From Candidatus Fredericiella danica (GTDB taxonomy: Bacteria; Chloroflexota; Anaerolineae; Caldilineales; Caldilineaceae), in assembly GCA_016713335.1 (NCBI GenBank), contig JADJPH010000023.1, forward strand, positions 54,419 to 118,418: a DNA stretch of 64,000 nucleotides. The letters run 5' to 3'. Made by a program: the position numbers and the translations under genes. Shown here in pieces: positions 1 through 7,813 of this stretch; positions within the stretch are counted from its first letter, which is position 1, and every line of letters starts with the position of its first letter. The notes under the pieces are model-generated. The model was not told the DNA's origin and made no database searches. It saw only the letters and a list, made by a program, of their open reading frames with translations.

Positions 1-656
1 GAGCCTGAATAGCACCGGAGTGCGGTGATAGGTTTGCTGGATGATTTTGCCTTCTTTGTCGGTTATCCGCGTTGGACAACTTCAGACCGCCGTCGAAGCG
101 ATCGACGACTGAAAAGTTGCTGGTGTGAAGTCTTCACGCCGGCGTACGTGACCGAGAACGTGAATACATAGTCACCGTTGCGCAGGGGATGACACGATTC
201 AGAACCCACCACTGGCTAACGCCGGCGGCCGCTGCTTGACCCCGACCACAATTTTCCCACGCCACACGGCCCGGTCAGCCGCCACTGCAGCGTGGCAATG
301 CGCGCGGCGCCCGTTGTATTCGCGGCGATGCCGATGTACTTGACCGCCTCACCCGAATAAAAGTAGTCGCGTTCGTTGTACCTTGTGTCCATCGTAAAAG
401 TGTCAGCAGCCTTTACCGTCCCGGCATCGACCGCCGACGACGCCATAGCATTCGCACCGTCGTGGTCCGTCCCCAACGCCGGCGGGAACACCTGACCAAC
501 CAACTCCAGTGGATACGGTTCGGAGTTCTCATCCGCAGCCAGGTCAGCGACGGGGTTCGGCTCAGGCACGCCCACCGGCGCTTCGCCCTGCGCCGCCGCA
601 GGTAACCATCCAAACGCCAGGACGACCACAAACGCAAGCCGCAATATCGTTTTCAT
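1..656 (-). pseudogene. Broken secreted Ig-like repeat protein (paralog of 876-1763), runs off window edge
   Basis: The reading starts at an ATG at 656 behind an AAGGAG-type ribosome site and encodes a signal peptide (MKTILRLAFVVVLAFGWLP, then AAAQ). The next about 110 residues match the intact neighbour at 876-1763 (shared GEAPVGVP, LVGQVFPPALGTDHDGA and TTGAAR..LQWRL motifs). After about position 240 the frame is lost: the homologous text continues through positions 1-235 only by switching frame about four times (pieces reading DYVFTFSVTYAGV, then SNFSV, then ITDKEGKI). It is either a decayed duplicate or a stretch of poor consensus sequence. The 3' end lies outside the window. The function is unknown. 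The homologous neighbour is predicted to be exported and built of beta-sandwich repeats. Confidence 0.7.
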
Positions 657-717
657 GGTGCGCTCCTTCAAAATCCGAGTAAATTGAGACAATGGCGGTG
701 ACGTTTTAAACTTTCTG

Positions 718-762
718 ATCATATCTCCGAAACACCGGCACTTTCATGCGTCATTTGACGCA
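718..762 (-). promoter_or_regulatory. Putative promoter with TGCGTCA-TT-TGACGCA palindrome
   Basis: A 16-bp inverted repeat (TGCGTCA, two-base spacer, TGACGCA) lies at 747-762. On the minus strand a TATGAT hexamer (718-723) follows 23 bases downstream of it. The same palindrome, hexamer and spacing recur at 1826-1870 upstream of the paralogous gene. The palindrome sits 91 bp upstream of the ATG at 656. The arrangement fits an activator or operator site at the -35 side of a promoter. The regulator is unknown. Confidence 0.5.
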
Positions 763-813
763 GCAACGACCAACCGATCTTGGCGTTTTCTAGACCTGCT
801 GGCGCCTATAAAG

Positions 814-846
814 ACCTACCAGGAAGTTCGAAACTCCCTGGTAGGT
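814..846 (-). terminator. Hairpin downstream of the 876-1763 gene
   Basis: Arms 814-828 and 832-846 pair over 15 bp with one mismatch around a 3-base loop. The hairpin lies about 30 bp past the stop codon of the minus-strand gene that ends at 876. There is no strong T tract after it, so it is a terminator-like stem rather than a textbook terminator. Confidence 0.45.
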
Positions 847-875
847 GCATAAACAATAGGTTGGAAAGCCGGTCG

Positions 876-1763
876 CTAGTATATGGAGAAGTTGGTGCTG
901 CGCGACGTCGTCAAGCCACCGTACGTGGCGCTGACGGTGAGGGTGAAATTGCCCGGGCACGGCGGTGCATAGTATTTGATGCCCCAGGGGATCGTCCCGG
1001 TGCCGGTCGTTACATTGCCCTGCCAGAGGATGCCCGCCCAACAAGGACCTGCCAACGAGTATTTCATGAACACAACACGCGACGCGCCTGTCGTGTTGTA
1101 CAGGTCTCCGACATACCACATCGGTTGGTTGCGATAGTAGCTTGTGCGGATATAACCGTTGATGTCGGTCGTACGCGCACCCGTCACCGTGATGCTGCCG
1201 GTGTTGGAGATCACGGAGAAATTGCTGCTACGCGAGGTCGTGACCCCAGCATAGATCACCGAGAATGTGAAAGTGTAATTGCCTGGGCATTTCGGAACGA
1301 AGCGATCCAGCACCCACTGGATCGTGCCCGCCGCCGCGGTCCTGCTCCCGGACCATAAAGTCCCTGCACCACAGGGTCCGGCGAGACGCCATCGCAGCGT
1401 AGCCGTGCGCGCCGCCCCGGTCGTGTTGCCGACCGTGCCGATATACTTGATCGCCTGCCCAGGATAGAAGGTGCTGCGAGTCACGTACTCTTTGTCCGTC
1501 GTGCGCGCGCCCACTGCGGCGACCGTGCCGGCAGTAACCCCCGACGGCTCTAAGGAGTCTGCGCCGTTGTGGTCCGTGCCTAACGCAGGGAGGAACACTT
1601 GTCCAACCAGTTCCTGCGCATATGGTTCGGTGTTGTCGATGGTAAACGACTCAGCCATCGGGCTCGGTTGCGGCACGCCAACTGGCGCCTCGCCCTGTGC
1701 GGCAGCGGGCAACCATCCTAGCGCCAGGATGACAACAAGCGAAAGCTGCAAAATCGTTTTCAT
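876..1763 (-). CDS. Secreted protein with two Ig-like (beta-sandwich) repeats
   Basis: The predicted protein has about 295 residues. The start is placed at the ATG at 1763, which follows AAGGAGCACTCC-like ribosome binding sequence and opens a clear signal peptide (MKTILQLSLVVILALGWLP, then AAAQ). An upstream in-frame ATG would put 20 polar residues before the signal peptide. After a low-complexity linker come two copies of a domain of about 100 residues. Each begins with GARTTD, contains NTTGA, LAGPC and CPGN(Y/F)T, and ends with TTSRS.NFS. The repeated cysteines and the Thr/Ser-rich strands suggest an extracellular beta-sandwich. No enzyme motif is visible. A second, broken copy lies just downstream (1-656), so the pair arose by tandem duplication. 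Confidence 0.75.
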   Translation of the reverse strand: MKTILQLSLVVILALGWLPAAAQGEAPVGVPQPSPMAESFTIDNTEPYAQELVGQVFLPALGTDHNGADSLEPSGVTAGTVAAVGARTTDKEYVTRSTFYPGQAIKYIGTVGNTTGAARTATLRWRLAGPCGAGTLWSGSRTAAAGTIQWVLDRFVPKCPGNYTFTFSVIYAGVTTSRSSNFSVISNTGSITVTGARTTDINGYIRTSYYRNQPMWYVGDLYNTTGASRVVFMKYSLAGPCWAGILWQGNVTTGTGTIPWGIKYYAPPCPGNFTLTVSATYGGLTTSRSTNFSIY

Positions 1764-1825
1764 GGAGTGCTCCTTCAAGATTCGGTTTGATTGGGAGCGA
1801 TGATGTGACGTTGTCTGCCTCATTG

Positions 1826-1870
1826 ATCATATCGCGAATGCATTGAGGTTTCCATGCGTCATTTGACGCA
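1826..1870 (-). promoter_or_regulatory. Putative promoter with TGCGTCA-TT-TGACGCA palindrome (second copy)
   Basis: The palindrome at 1855-1870 and the TATGAT hexamer at 1826-1831 (minus strand) repeat the arrangement at 718-762, with the same 23-base gap. The palindrome begins 92 bp upstream of the ATG at 1763, against 91 bp in the other copy. The surrounding bases differ between the copies more than the two motifs do, which suggests the motifs are under selection. The rest of 1871-2025 shows no gene. Confidence 0.5.
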
Positions 1871-2025
1871 GTCCCATATAGCCAGGCATTGACGCTTTCT
1901 TGACCGATCGTGCCGAGTTTCTGATCGCTTTTTCACCGCGTATAGGTCTACCCTGGAGGTGCAGATTTCACACCAACAGGTTGTAGTGCCGCCAAATGCA
2001 TGGGGCAATCGGATAGGGCGCGACA

Positions 2026-2505
2026 ATGAAGACCCAACCCACGATTATGGTGCAACTCGCCGATCGGCTCTGGACCGAAGAGGCTGTACACGCTGCCTGC
2101 CAACTGGCGCGGGCGAGTGGCGCCGAAGTCACACTACTTTCTATGGCGCGGGTCCAGCAGATCGGGCTACTCGGCACCCCACTGGGCGACAGAAAGTTCC
2201 CCAGAGAAGAGCAAACGAACCTGCTTTCATATCTGCAGATCATTGCACAAGCGGGTGTCCCCTGCACGGTGAAGCGCTTTCAGTACATCTCTATCGGTGG
2301 CGCCATTGCGGAGGCAGCCGAATGGGTGGACGCCGACGTCGTGTTTGCATCCTTGCCACACCGGATTTTGCCACTCCAGCGCCGGCTTGAGTTGGCGAAT
2401 CTGCGCCGTGCCCTCGCCCGACAGGGACGAAAGTTGATCGACTTTCAGTGTCGTACACCACTCGTCGCGCGTTTGGTGATTGACGTCGCCTCTCCTATCG
2501 GATAA
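2026..2505 (+). CDS. UspA-like universal stress domain protein
   Basis: This 159-residue protein has the size and alternating strand/helix pattern of a single universal stress protein domain. An N-terminal strand (TIMVQLAD) is followed by a helix with AVHAACQLARASGAEVTLLSM, typical of the beta1-alpha1-beta2 part of the fold. A second half contains an A..WVDADVVFASLP segment resembling the beta4 region. The usual C-terminal ATP-binding G-2X-G-9X-G-S/T motif is not evident, so nucleotide binding is doubtful. It lies 75 bp upstream of the BTAD regulator on the same strand and may be co-transcribed with it. The role is probably regulatory or stress-related and is not further defined. Confidence 0.55.
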   Translation: MKTQPTIMVQLADRLWTEEAVHAACQLARASGAEVTLLSMARVQQIGLLGTPLGDRKFPREEQTNLLSYLQIIAQAGVPCTVKRFQYISIGGAIAEAAEWVDADVVFASLPHRILPLQRRLELANLRRALARQGRKLIDFQCRTPLVARLVIDVASPIG

Positions 2506-2580
2506 TGTATGCTACACCTGCGTTGCCAGTTGCCCCCAGTTGGATGTCGCCGGTGTGCGCCGGGGGAGGAGAACCTTACA

Positions 2581-3504
2581 ATGGCCAGCTATACGATTTC
2601 GCTCTTTGGCAAGCTTCAGGTGCGCCGCGGCGACCGTTGCGTCGAATTGGAAGCGGCGAAGGTTCAGGAATTGCTCTGCTACCTCATGCTGTTTCGGGGA
2701 CGCCCCCACCCGCGTGAATGCATCGCCAGCATCCTTTGGGACGATCAGACGACCGCACGATCCAAACAGTATCTGCGCAAGGCGCTCTGGCAGTTGCAAG
2801 CTGCGCTTGGCGAAGAGCATGTGAGCGAGAGTAAGCGCCTGTTTGCCGTATCGCCTGAATGGGTCGAGGTCAACACACATGCCTCGCTAAGGCTGGACGT
2901 CTGCGAATTTGAACGAACTTGCCTGGCCACGCGCGGCATGCCAGGGCAGTCCCTCACCCAGGATGCCGCCAATCAACTCGCCAACGCCGTCGACCTCTAT
3001 CAGGGTGACCTTCTCGACGGCTGGTACCAGGAATGGTGCCTGATCGAACGTGAGCGGCTTCAGCACCTGTTGCTCTGTGCATTCGACAAACTGATGGCCT
3101 ATCACGAGCATCGCGGCGCCTTTGAGGAGAGCGTCGCCTACGGCCAGCAGATTTTGCGCTTTGATCATGCCCGCGAACACACCCACTGCGCCCTGATGCG
3201 GATCTACGCGGCTGCCGGAGATCGAGCCCGCGCGCTGCGCCAATTTGAACGCTGCGTACAGGCACTCCGGGACGAATTGGATGTGCCACCGGCAGAAGTG
3301 ACAGTCTGTCTTCACGAGCAAATCCGCGCCGGTCACTATCCGCCGGTCTCAGCACTCCCCGCATTGGGCCGGGCAGTGCAGCCTCCACCACCTTCCCCGC
3401 TCATGGATGTCGCACAACACCTTCACAGCCTACGGACAGCTTTAGCGCAACTAGCAGCCCAGGTCGACCAAGAAATCGCAGCGATTGAGACGCTACTACT
3501 ATAA
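2581..3504 (+). CDS. BTAD/SARP-type transcriptional regulator
   Basis: The start is chosen at the ATG at 2581, which has a GGGGGAGGAG ribosome site. The longer open frame from 2509 adds residues without a site. The 307-residue protein opens with MASYTISLFGKLQVRRGD, the usual beginning of the winged-helix domain of SARP-like activators. A helix-turn-helix region follows (KVQELLCYLMLFRGRPHPRE, then ILWDDQ...KQYLRKALWQLQ). A bacterial transcriptional activator domain (about residues 95-245) contains the typical YQGDLLDGWYQEWCLIERERL stretch and TPR-like helices ending in RALRQFERC. It has no AAA/NACHT module. It is the nearest upstream regulator of the injection-system operon and is a candidate for controlling it, which is an inference from position only. 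Confidence 0.8.
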   Translation: MASYTISLFGKLQVRRGDRCVELEAAKVQELLCYLMLFRGRPHPRECIASILWDDQTTARSKQYLRKALWQLQAALGEEHVSESKRLFAVSPEWVEVNTHASLRLDVCEFERTCLATRGMPGQSLTQDAANQLANAVDLYQGDLLDGWYQEWCLIERERLQHLLLCAFDKLMAYHEHRGAFEESVAYGQQILRFDHAREHTHCALMRIYAAAGDRARALRQFERCVQALRDELDVPPAEVTVCLHEQIRAGHYPPVSALPALGRAVQPPPPSPLMDVAQHLHSLRTALAQLAAQVDQEIAAIETLLL

Positions 3505-3558
3505 GAAATTCTAGCGACAGAAATTCGTCATCACGGCGATCGGTAAGCCAGCCAAAGC

Positions 3559-3728
3559 GGTGCGTCGCACGGTGCCAATCGTGGTGGTCATACCGCCAAC
3601 GTGCGCACCGTGCGTCGCACCTGGCGCGCGCATCCGGAGTGGGATCGGCGTCACCGGTTACGTGCGACGCACTGGCCGCGAGTGGTGCGCTCGATGGATT
3701 GTGTTGGGCCAGTGCGACGCACGTAACC
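3559..3728. repeat. Clustered inverted repeats upstream of the injection-system operon
   Basis: The 450-bp gap 3505-3958 has no convincing gene. Inside it the word GTGCG(A/T)CGCAC occurs four times, around 3560, 3610, 3661 and 3712. The copies at 3656-3677 and 3707-3728 form a 22-bp inverted repeat with a single central mismatch and a 29-base loop. The first pair is also mutually inverted (GCACGGTGCC against GCACCGTGCG). A related word recurs near 38917. The structure could be a regulatory stem, a terminator for the regulator gene, or a dispersed palindromic repeat. Confidence 0.55.
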
Positions 3729-3958
3729 TCCCGGCAGCCAAAGCCAAAGCGGTGCTCTGTACCAACGGGGCTATGCCGCGGCGAGACGACTGGACCACCA
3801 TAAATTTTCTCCGAAGCCGCCAAGCCAACAACTGTCGGAGACTTACCAATTTCAGAACGCTCCAGCAACGCCGAGCCACGCCGCTCCGTATCATCTGTCA
3901 CTATCAATCCGAATCCGCCCGCGCAGCGACGTTGCGCATCCGGTTGCTGAGGTCATCG

Positions 3959-4162
3959 ATGGCGCAGATCGAGAAGACAACTTCCTCATTTGTCATTCGC
4001 ATCTGGCTTGAAGACCACCAGCAGGGTGGAAACCCGGATTGCTGGCGCGGCCATATCACCAATGTGATCAGCCGCGAACGGCGCTATGTAAAGAGTCTGG
4101 CCGAAATCACGGCGTTCTTGTCGTCGCATTTAGAAAACATGGGCGCCTGTCCAGAAGAATAG
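3959..4162 (+). CDS. Small conserved eCIS-associated protein
   Basis: The 67-residue protein starts at the ATG at 3959. The longer open frame upstream is low-quality sequence through the repeat region. The core reads FVIRIWLED, then CWRGHITNV, then RRYVKSLAEI and FLSSHLENMG. As I recall, small proteins with an F-V-x-R-(I/L)-W ... W-R-G-x-I-x-H/N-V pattern occur at contractile injection loci of cyanobacteria and Chloroflexota. No function is established for them. The gene ends 42 bp upstream of the sheath gene on the same strand, so it is probably the first gene of the operon. Confidence 0.6.
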   Translation: MAQIEKTTSSFVIRIWLEDHQQGGNPDCWRGHITNVISRERRYVKSLAEITAFLSSHLENMGACPEE

Positions 4163-4204
4163 TGTTCTATGGATTACCTGCTCGTTTAAGGAGGAGAGAT
4201 CGCG

Positions 4205-5820
4205 ATGCCTGTCACACCAACCTTTCCAGGCGTCTACGTCGAGGAAATTCCCAGCGGCGTACGCACCATCACCGGCGTAGCAACGTCGATTACGGCCTTT
4301 GTGGGTCGCGCCCAGCGTGGCCCCGTCACCGACCCTGTGCTTGTGACCAACTTCGGTGAATTTGATCGGACCTTTGGCGGGCTGCAGGGCAGTTTTGCAC
4401 TTGCCTACACGGTGCGCGACTTCTTCCTAAACGGGGGCAGCCAGGCGATCATCGTACGGCTGCACAAAGGCGCCACCTCCGCCAAAAACGCCGACCTGAA
4501 GGTGGAAGCGGCCAACCCGGGCAAATGGGGCGAGCGCCTGACCTTCAAGGTCGATTCACTGGGGTTGACCGACGACGTCGCCGCCCGGTATGGGATCGAC
4601 AAGGCCAAGCTCTTCAACCTCACGATCTTCGAATTGAGTGTGGTCGAGAAACCACTCCCCGAGAAGATCGTCCGGAGTGAACGCTTCCTGGCCGTATCGG
4701 TCGACGCCGCGGCCGGTTCCAGGCGGCTCGACCGGGTGCTTGCCGCCGAATCCAACCTGGTGCGCGTCCAGAAGAAGAACGACGGCACACCCGACCTGCC
4801 TGCCAAGCCGACCGACACTGTTGCGACCGCCGATCCCACCTCCCCCGACACCCTGGCCAATGCCATTGCCGCCTTTACCACGGGTTCGGACGGCTCGGAT
4901 CTGGACAACGCAGCCTATACCGGCAACAAGGCGATCAAGACCGGGCTCTACATGCTGGAGAAGGCCGATCTATTCAACCTCCTGTGCATCCCCCCTGACA
5001 AACGGGGTGGCGACACAGATGCCGCTGTGTACCAGGAAGGGATGAAATATTGTGTCGAACGCCGCGCCATGCTGATTGTCGACCCCCCAGCAGCGTGGGG
5101 GAAAAACCCAGACACAGCCGCCGCCACCGCAAAGAGCGGGCTAAGCGCGCTGGGATTGACGGGAACCGGTGCACGGAACGCCGCCCTCTATTTTCCACGT
5201 GTCCGGGAATCTGACCCGAATCTCCAGGGACAGTCTGATGTCTTCCCACCCTCGGGCATTGTCGCCGGCGTGATGGCGCGCACTGACACCGAGCGCGGGG
5301 TCTGGAAGGCGCCCGCCGGCATCGACGCCGCTGTGCAGGGCATCCAGGGGCTTGAAGTGGTGCTCAATGACCCCGACAACGGCCAACTCAACCCGCTTGG
5401 CATCAATTGCCTGCGTGCGTTCCCGGTCGTCGGTAATGTCGTATGGGGGGCACGTACGCTGCGTGGCGCCGATGAATTGGCCGACGAATATAAGTATGTA
5501 CCGGTGCGCAGGCTGGCGCTCTATCTGGAGGAGAGTCTCTTCCGTGGCTTGAAGTGGGTCGTCTTTGAACCCAACGATGAGCCACTGTGGGCGCAGATCC
5601 GGCTGAATGCCGGCGCCTTCATGCAGAATCTCTTCCGGCAGGGCGCCTTCCAGGGGCGCACCCCCGCGAAGCCTACTTTGTGAAGTGCGACCGCGAAACC
5701 ACCACCCAAAACGACATCAATCTCGGCATTGTGAACGTGGTCATCGGCTTTGCACCGCTCAAACCCGCCGAGTTCGTCATCATCAAGCTCCAGCAACTGG
5801 CCGGCCAGATCGCCGTGTAG
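4205..5820 (+). CDS. Contractile tail sheath protein (frameshift at 5661-5665)
   Basis: This is the outer sheath that contracts around the inner tube and drives it into the target. The start has a TAAGGAGGAGAG ribosome site. The N-terminus (TPGVYVEE-like: PTFPGVYVEEIPSGVRTI, then TAFVGRA..GP) and the FDRTFGG / DFFLNGG segments are diagnostic for the phage sheath family. The open frame stops at 5683, but the expected C-terminus (REAYFVKCD, NDINLGIVNVVIGFAPLKPAEF) is in the next frame up to 5820. Restoring one C in the C run at 5661-5665 joins them and gives 538 residues, a normal length. Without repair the C-terminal sheath-interlocking arm would be lost. The tube gene follows after 13 bp. Confidence 0.93.
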
Positions 5821-5833
5821 GAGGCAAATAACC

Positions 5834-6355
5834 ATGGCGCAGTTTACTGTGAACCCACAGCGGTTCGATCCGTACAAGAATTTCAAGTTTCGCGTCAAGT
5901 GGGATGGTCGCTATGTGGCCGGTGTGAGCAAAGTCGGGGCGCTGAAGCGCACGACCGAAGTTGTAAAGCACCGGGAAGGGGGCGACCCGTCCAGCAGCCG
6001 CAAGTCACCGGGCCGCACCGAGTATGAGGCAATCACACTCGAGCGCGGCGTTACCCACGATCCCGAGTTCGAACGCTGGGCCAACAAGGTCTGGAACTAC
6101 GGCTCTGGCCTCGGCGCCGAGGTGGCGCTCAAGGACTTCCGCAAAGACATCATCATCGAGGTCTATAACGAAGCCGGCCAATTGGCCATCGCCTACAAAG
6201 TCTATCGCGCCTGGGTCTCCGAGTTTCAGGCGCAAGCCGACCTCGATGCCAACGCCAACGCCGTGCTGATCCAGACCCTGAAACTCGAAAACGAGGGCTG
6301 GGAGCGGGATTACGAGGTGGCCGAACCGCAGGAGCCGACATTTACGGAGCCGTAG
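5834..6355 (+). CDS. Tail tube protein (T4 gp19 family)
   Basis: The 173-residue protein forms the inner tube through which cargo passes. The start is the ATG at 5834, just after the sheath stop and a GAGG ribosome site. Family features are FDPYKNFKFRVKWDG near the start, VAGVSKVGALKRTTEVV, HREGGD, and the middle ITLERGVTHDPEFERWANKVW segment. The C-terminal half has the typical ILIEV-like strand (DIIIEVYN), YRAWVSEFQA and LIQTLKLENEGWERD. One tube gene is present here. A second tube-like gene (17163) belongs to the CIS tube-initiator type. Confidence 0.92.
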   Translation: MAQFTVNPQRFDPYKNFKFRVKWDGRYVAGVSKVGALKRTTEVVKHREGGDPSSSRKSPGRTEYEAITLERGVTHDPEFERWANKVWNYGSGLGAEVALKDFRKDIIIEVYNEAGQLAIAYKVYRAWVSEFQAQADLDANANAVLIQTLKLENEGWERDYEVAEPQEPTFTEP

Positions 6356-6356
6356 A

Positions 6357-6392
6357 GCAGACAGGGAGACAAAGAGACAGGGAGACAGGGAG
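6357..6392 (+). repeat. GACAGGGAGA/GACAAAGAGA word repeat inside the operon
   Basis: The whole spacer between the tube gene and the next gene consists of reiterated GACAGGGA and GACAAAGA words. The same word family occurs at 30661-30754 as an inverted pair and at 61468-61511. Here it also supplies GGGAG sequence directly before the ATG at 6393, so the repeat may act as the ribosome binding region. Confidence 0.7.
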
Positions 6393-7139
6393 ATGCGCGT
6401 GCTAGAACCGTCGACGATGCTCGATCTCTGGGAGGCCGGTCGCGCTCAAATGCCTTTCGCACGCGCGGACTTGCTGCTCCATGCCTTGTATCCAGATGCC
6501 GATGCGGACGCCCTTTTGGCGATCCCGATTGGCAGACGCGATGGGGTGCTCTTGCGGCTGCGCGCGGGGCTATTCGGGCCAACAATTCACGGCGTTGTGG
6601 GTTGTCCGCACTGTAGCGCCCCGCTGGAGATGGATCTGGAAACAGATACCTTGCTGGGTTTGGAGACTGCACCGGCCCTTGACTTGCCAAGACGACTGAC
6701 AGTTGGAGACTACACATTGGAACTTCGGCTGCTCACCACCAGGGACCTCATCGCTACGATGAATTTGGCGCCGGCTGAACGTGCAGCGGCGCTGTTTACA
6801 AGATGCATCGTTACTGCAAGTTACGGCAGTGAGATCGTACAGGCGACTACCCTACCACAGCCGGTGGTCAGTGCGGTTGCCAATGAGATGGCGACGCTTG
6901 ACACCCTTGCCGACGTGCAGTTTGCGCTGACCTGTCCGGAATGTGGCAACCAGTGGCGGGCCGCGTTCGATATCGTCGATCTACTCTGGCGAGAACTGGA
7001 ACACTGGGCGAAACGCATCTTGCATGAGGTGCATGTGCTGGCCAGCGCCTACAGTTGGCACGAGGCCGAGATTCTCGCCCTGAGTCCCTGGCGGCGTGCG
7101 CACTACCTGGGGTTGATTGTGGAGCAGGTTCAGTCATGA
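6393..7139 (+). CDS. Baseplate protein, T4 gp26-like with zinc-ribbon cysteines
   Basis: The 248-residue protein resembles the T4 baseplate (gp26-like) proteins found after the tube gene in eCIS loci. Two CxxC pairs, CPHC around residues 71-74 and CPEC around 181-184, could hold one metal ion. Between them lies a helical region with LLTTRDLI and AERAAALFTRC. The C-terminus (LWRELEHWAKRILHEVHVLASAYSWHEAEIL split over two helices, then LSPWRRAHYL) is typical of this family. The gene overlaps the next one by ATGA at 7136-7139, showing translational coupling. Its exact part in assembly is inferred from the family name only. Confidence 0.7.
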   Translation: MRVLEPSTMLDLWEAGRAQMPFARADLLLHALYPDADADALLAIPIGRRDGVLLRLRAGLFGPTIHGVVGCPHCSAPLEMDLETDTLLGLETAPALDLPRRLTVGDYTLELRLLTTRDLIATMNLAPAERAAALFTRCIVTASYGSEIVQATTLPQPVVSAVANEMATLDTLADVQFALTCPECGNQWRAAFDIVDLLWRELEHWAKRILHEVHVLASAYSWHEAEILALSPWRRAHYLGLIVEQVQS

Positions 7140-7813
7140 ACGATTTTTTCAACCGGCTGGCACAGCGGTCCTTCGGCGCCCTGCCCACTTCTGAAGCGGT
7201 GCAACCACTACTGCCGTCGCGATTCGAACAAACGGCGAATGATGGCGAGGCGCAACTCGCAGGTTTTGCTCCGTTGGAGATTCCGGCCCCGCGCCAATCT
7301 CCAGCGGAAGTCGCAACGGAAGTCCGCACGGGGCCAGGAATGCAACTTTCAGACACGCAAGAACTGCCACAACAAGTTGAGATCTATCCGGAACCCATGC
7401 CCGCACCGATCCGGCAAGAAGCGCAATGGCAGAGGAGCAGCCAACCTGTTGCCGGAGGCGATCAGAGCAGCGACGTTGCGCCTGCGCCACTGGAATCTGA
7501 AGTTCACACTGCCGGTGGACAGTCAATTGCCGTTGAGCAGATGCTCGTCCAGCCGTTGTTGGCGCCCAGACTCACGCTGCGCCCGGCGCCGCAGCCTGAA
7601 GCCATGAGTTTGCACCGCCAATCACCTGCCCAGCCGGCGGAGGACGCAACCGCGACAAACGGCGGCACGCAGCCGGTGATCCAGGTCACGATCGGCCGCG
7701 TCGATGTCCGTGCCGTGCCTGCGCAACCAGCAGTACGTCCGGCGCCGGCGCCGCGGCCTGCGGGTCAGTCGCTTGAGGACTATCTGCACGGCCGCAAGGG
7801 AGGCGCCCGATGA
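7136..7813 (+). CDS. Pro/Gln-rich eCIS accessory protein with conserved IQVTIGRV motif
   Basis: The 225-residue protein starts at the ATG overlapping the previous stop. Most of the chain is low-complexity and rich in Pro, Ala and Gln, so it is probably disordered. Only the C-terminal end looks conserved: IQVTIGRVDVRAVP around residues 180-193, and SLEDYLHGRKGG at the tail. Similar short motifs at the C-terminus of a proline-rich protein are recurrent in eCIS operons, always near the DUF4255 gene. A disordered tether with a short docking strand is a reasonable guess. No catalytic motif is visible. Confidence 0.6.
   Translation: MNDFFNRLAQRSFGALPTSEAVQPLLPSRFEQTANDGEAQLAGFAPLEIPAPRQSPAEVATEVRTGPGMQLSDTQELPQQVEIYPEPMPAPIRQEAQWQRSSQPVAGGDQSSDVAPAPLESEVHTAGGQSIAVEQMLVQPLLAPRLTLRPAPQPEAMSLHRQSPAQPAEDATATNGGTQPVIQVTIGRVDVRAVPAQPAVRPAPAPRPAGQSLEDYLHGRKGGAR

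Noticed and set aside
780..1358. 192-residue open frame antisense to the secreted protein
   Set aside because: Arg-rich composition without a motif. The opposite strand codes for a clear signal-peptide protein with repeats.
5661..5820. Programmed ribosomal frameshift in the sheath gene
   Set aside because: The run is C5 without a slippery heptamer or stimulator I can see, and the same kind of break occurs in over twenty unrelated genes, so sequencing error is simpler.
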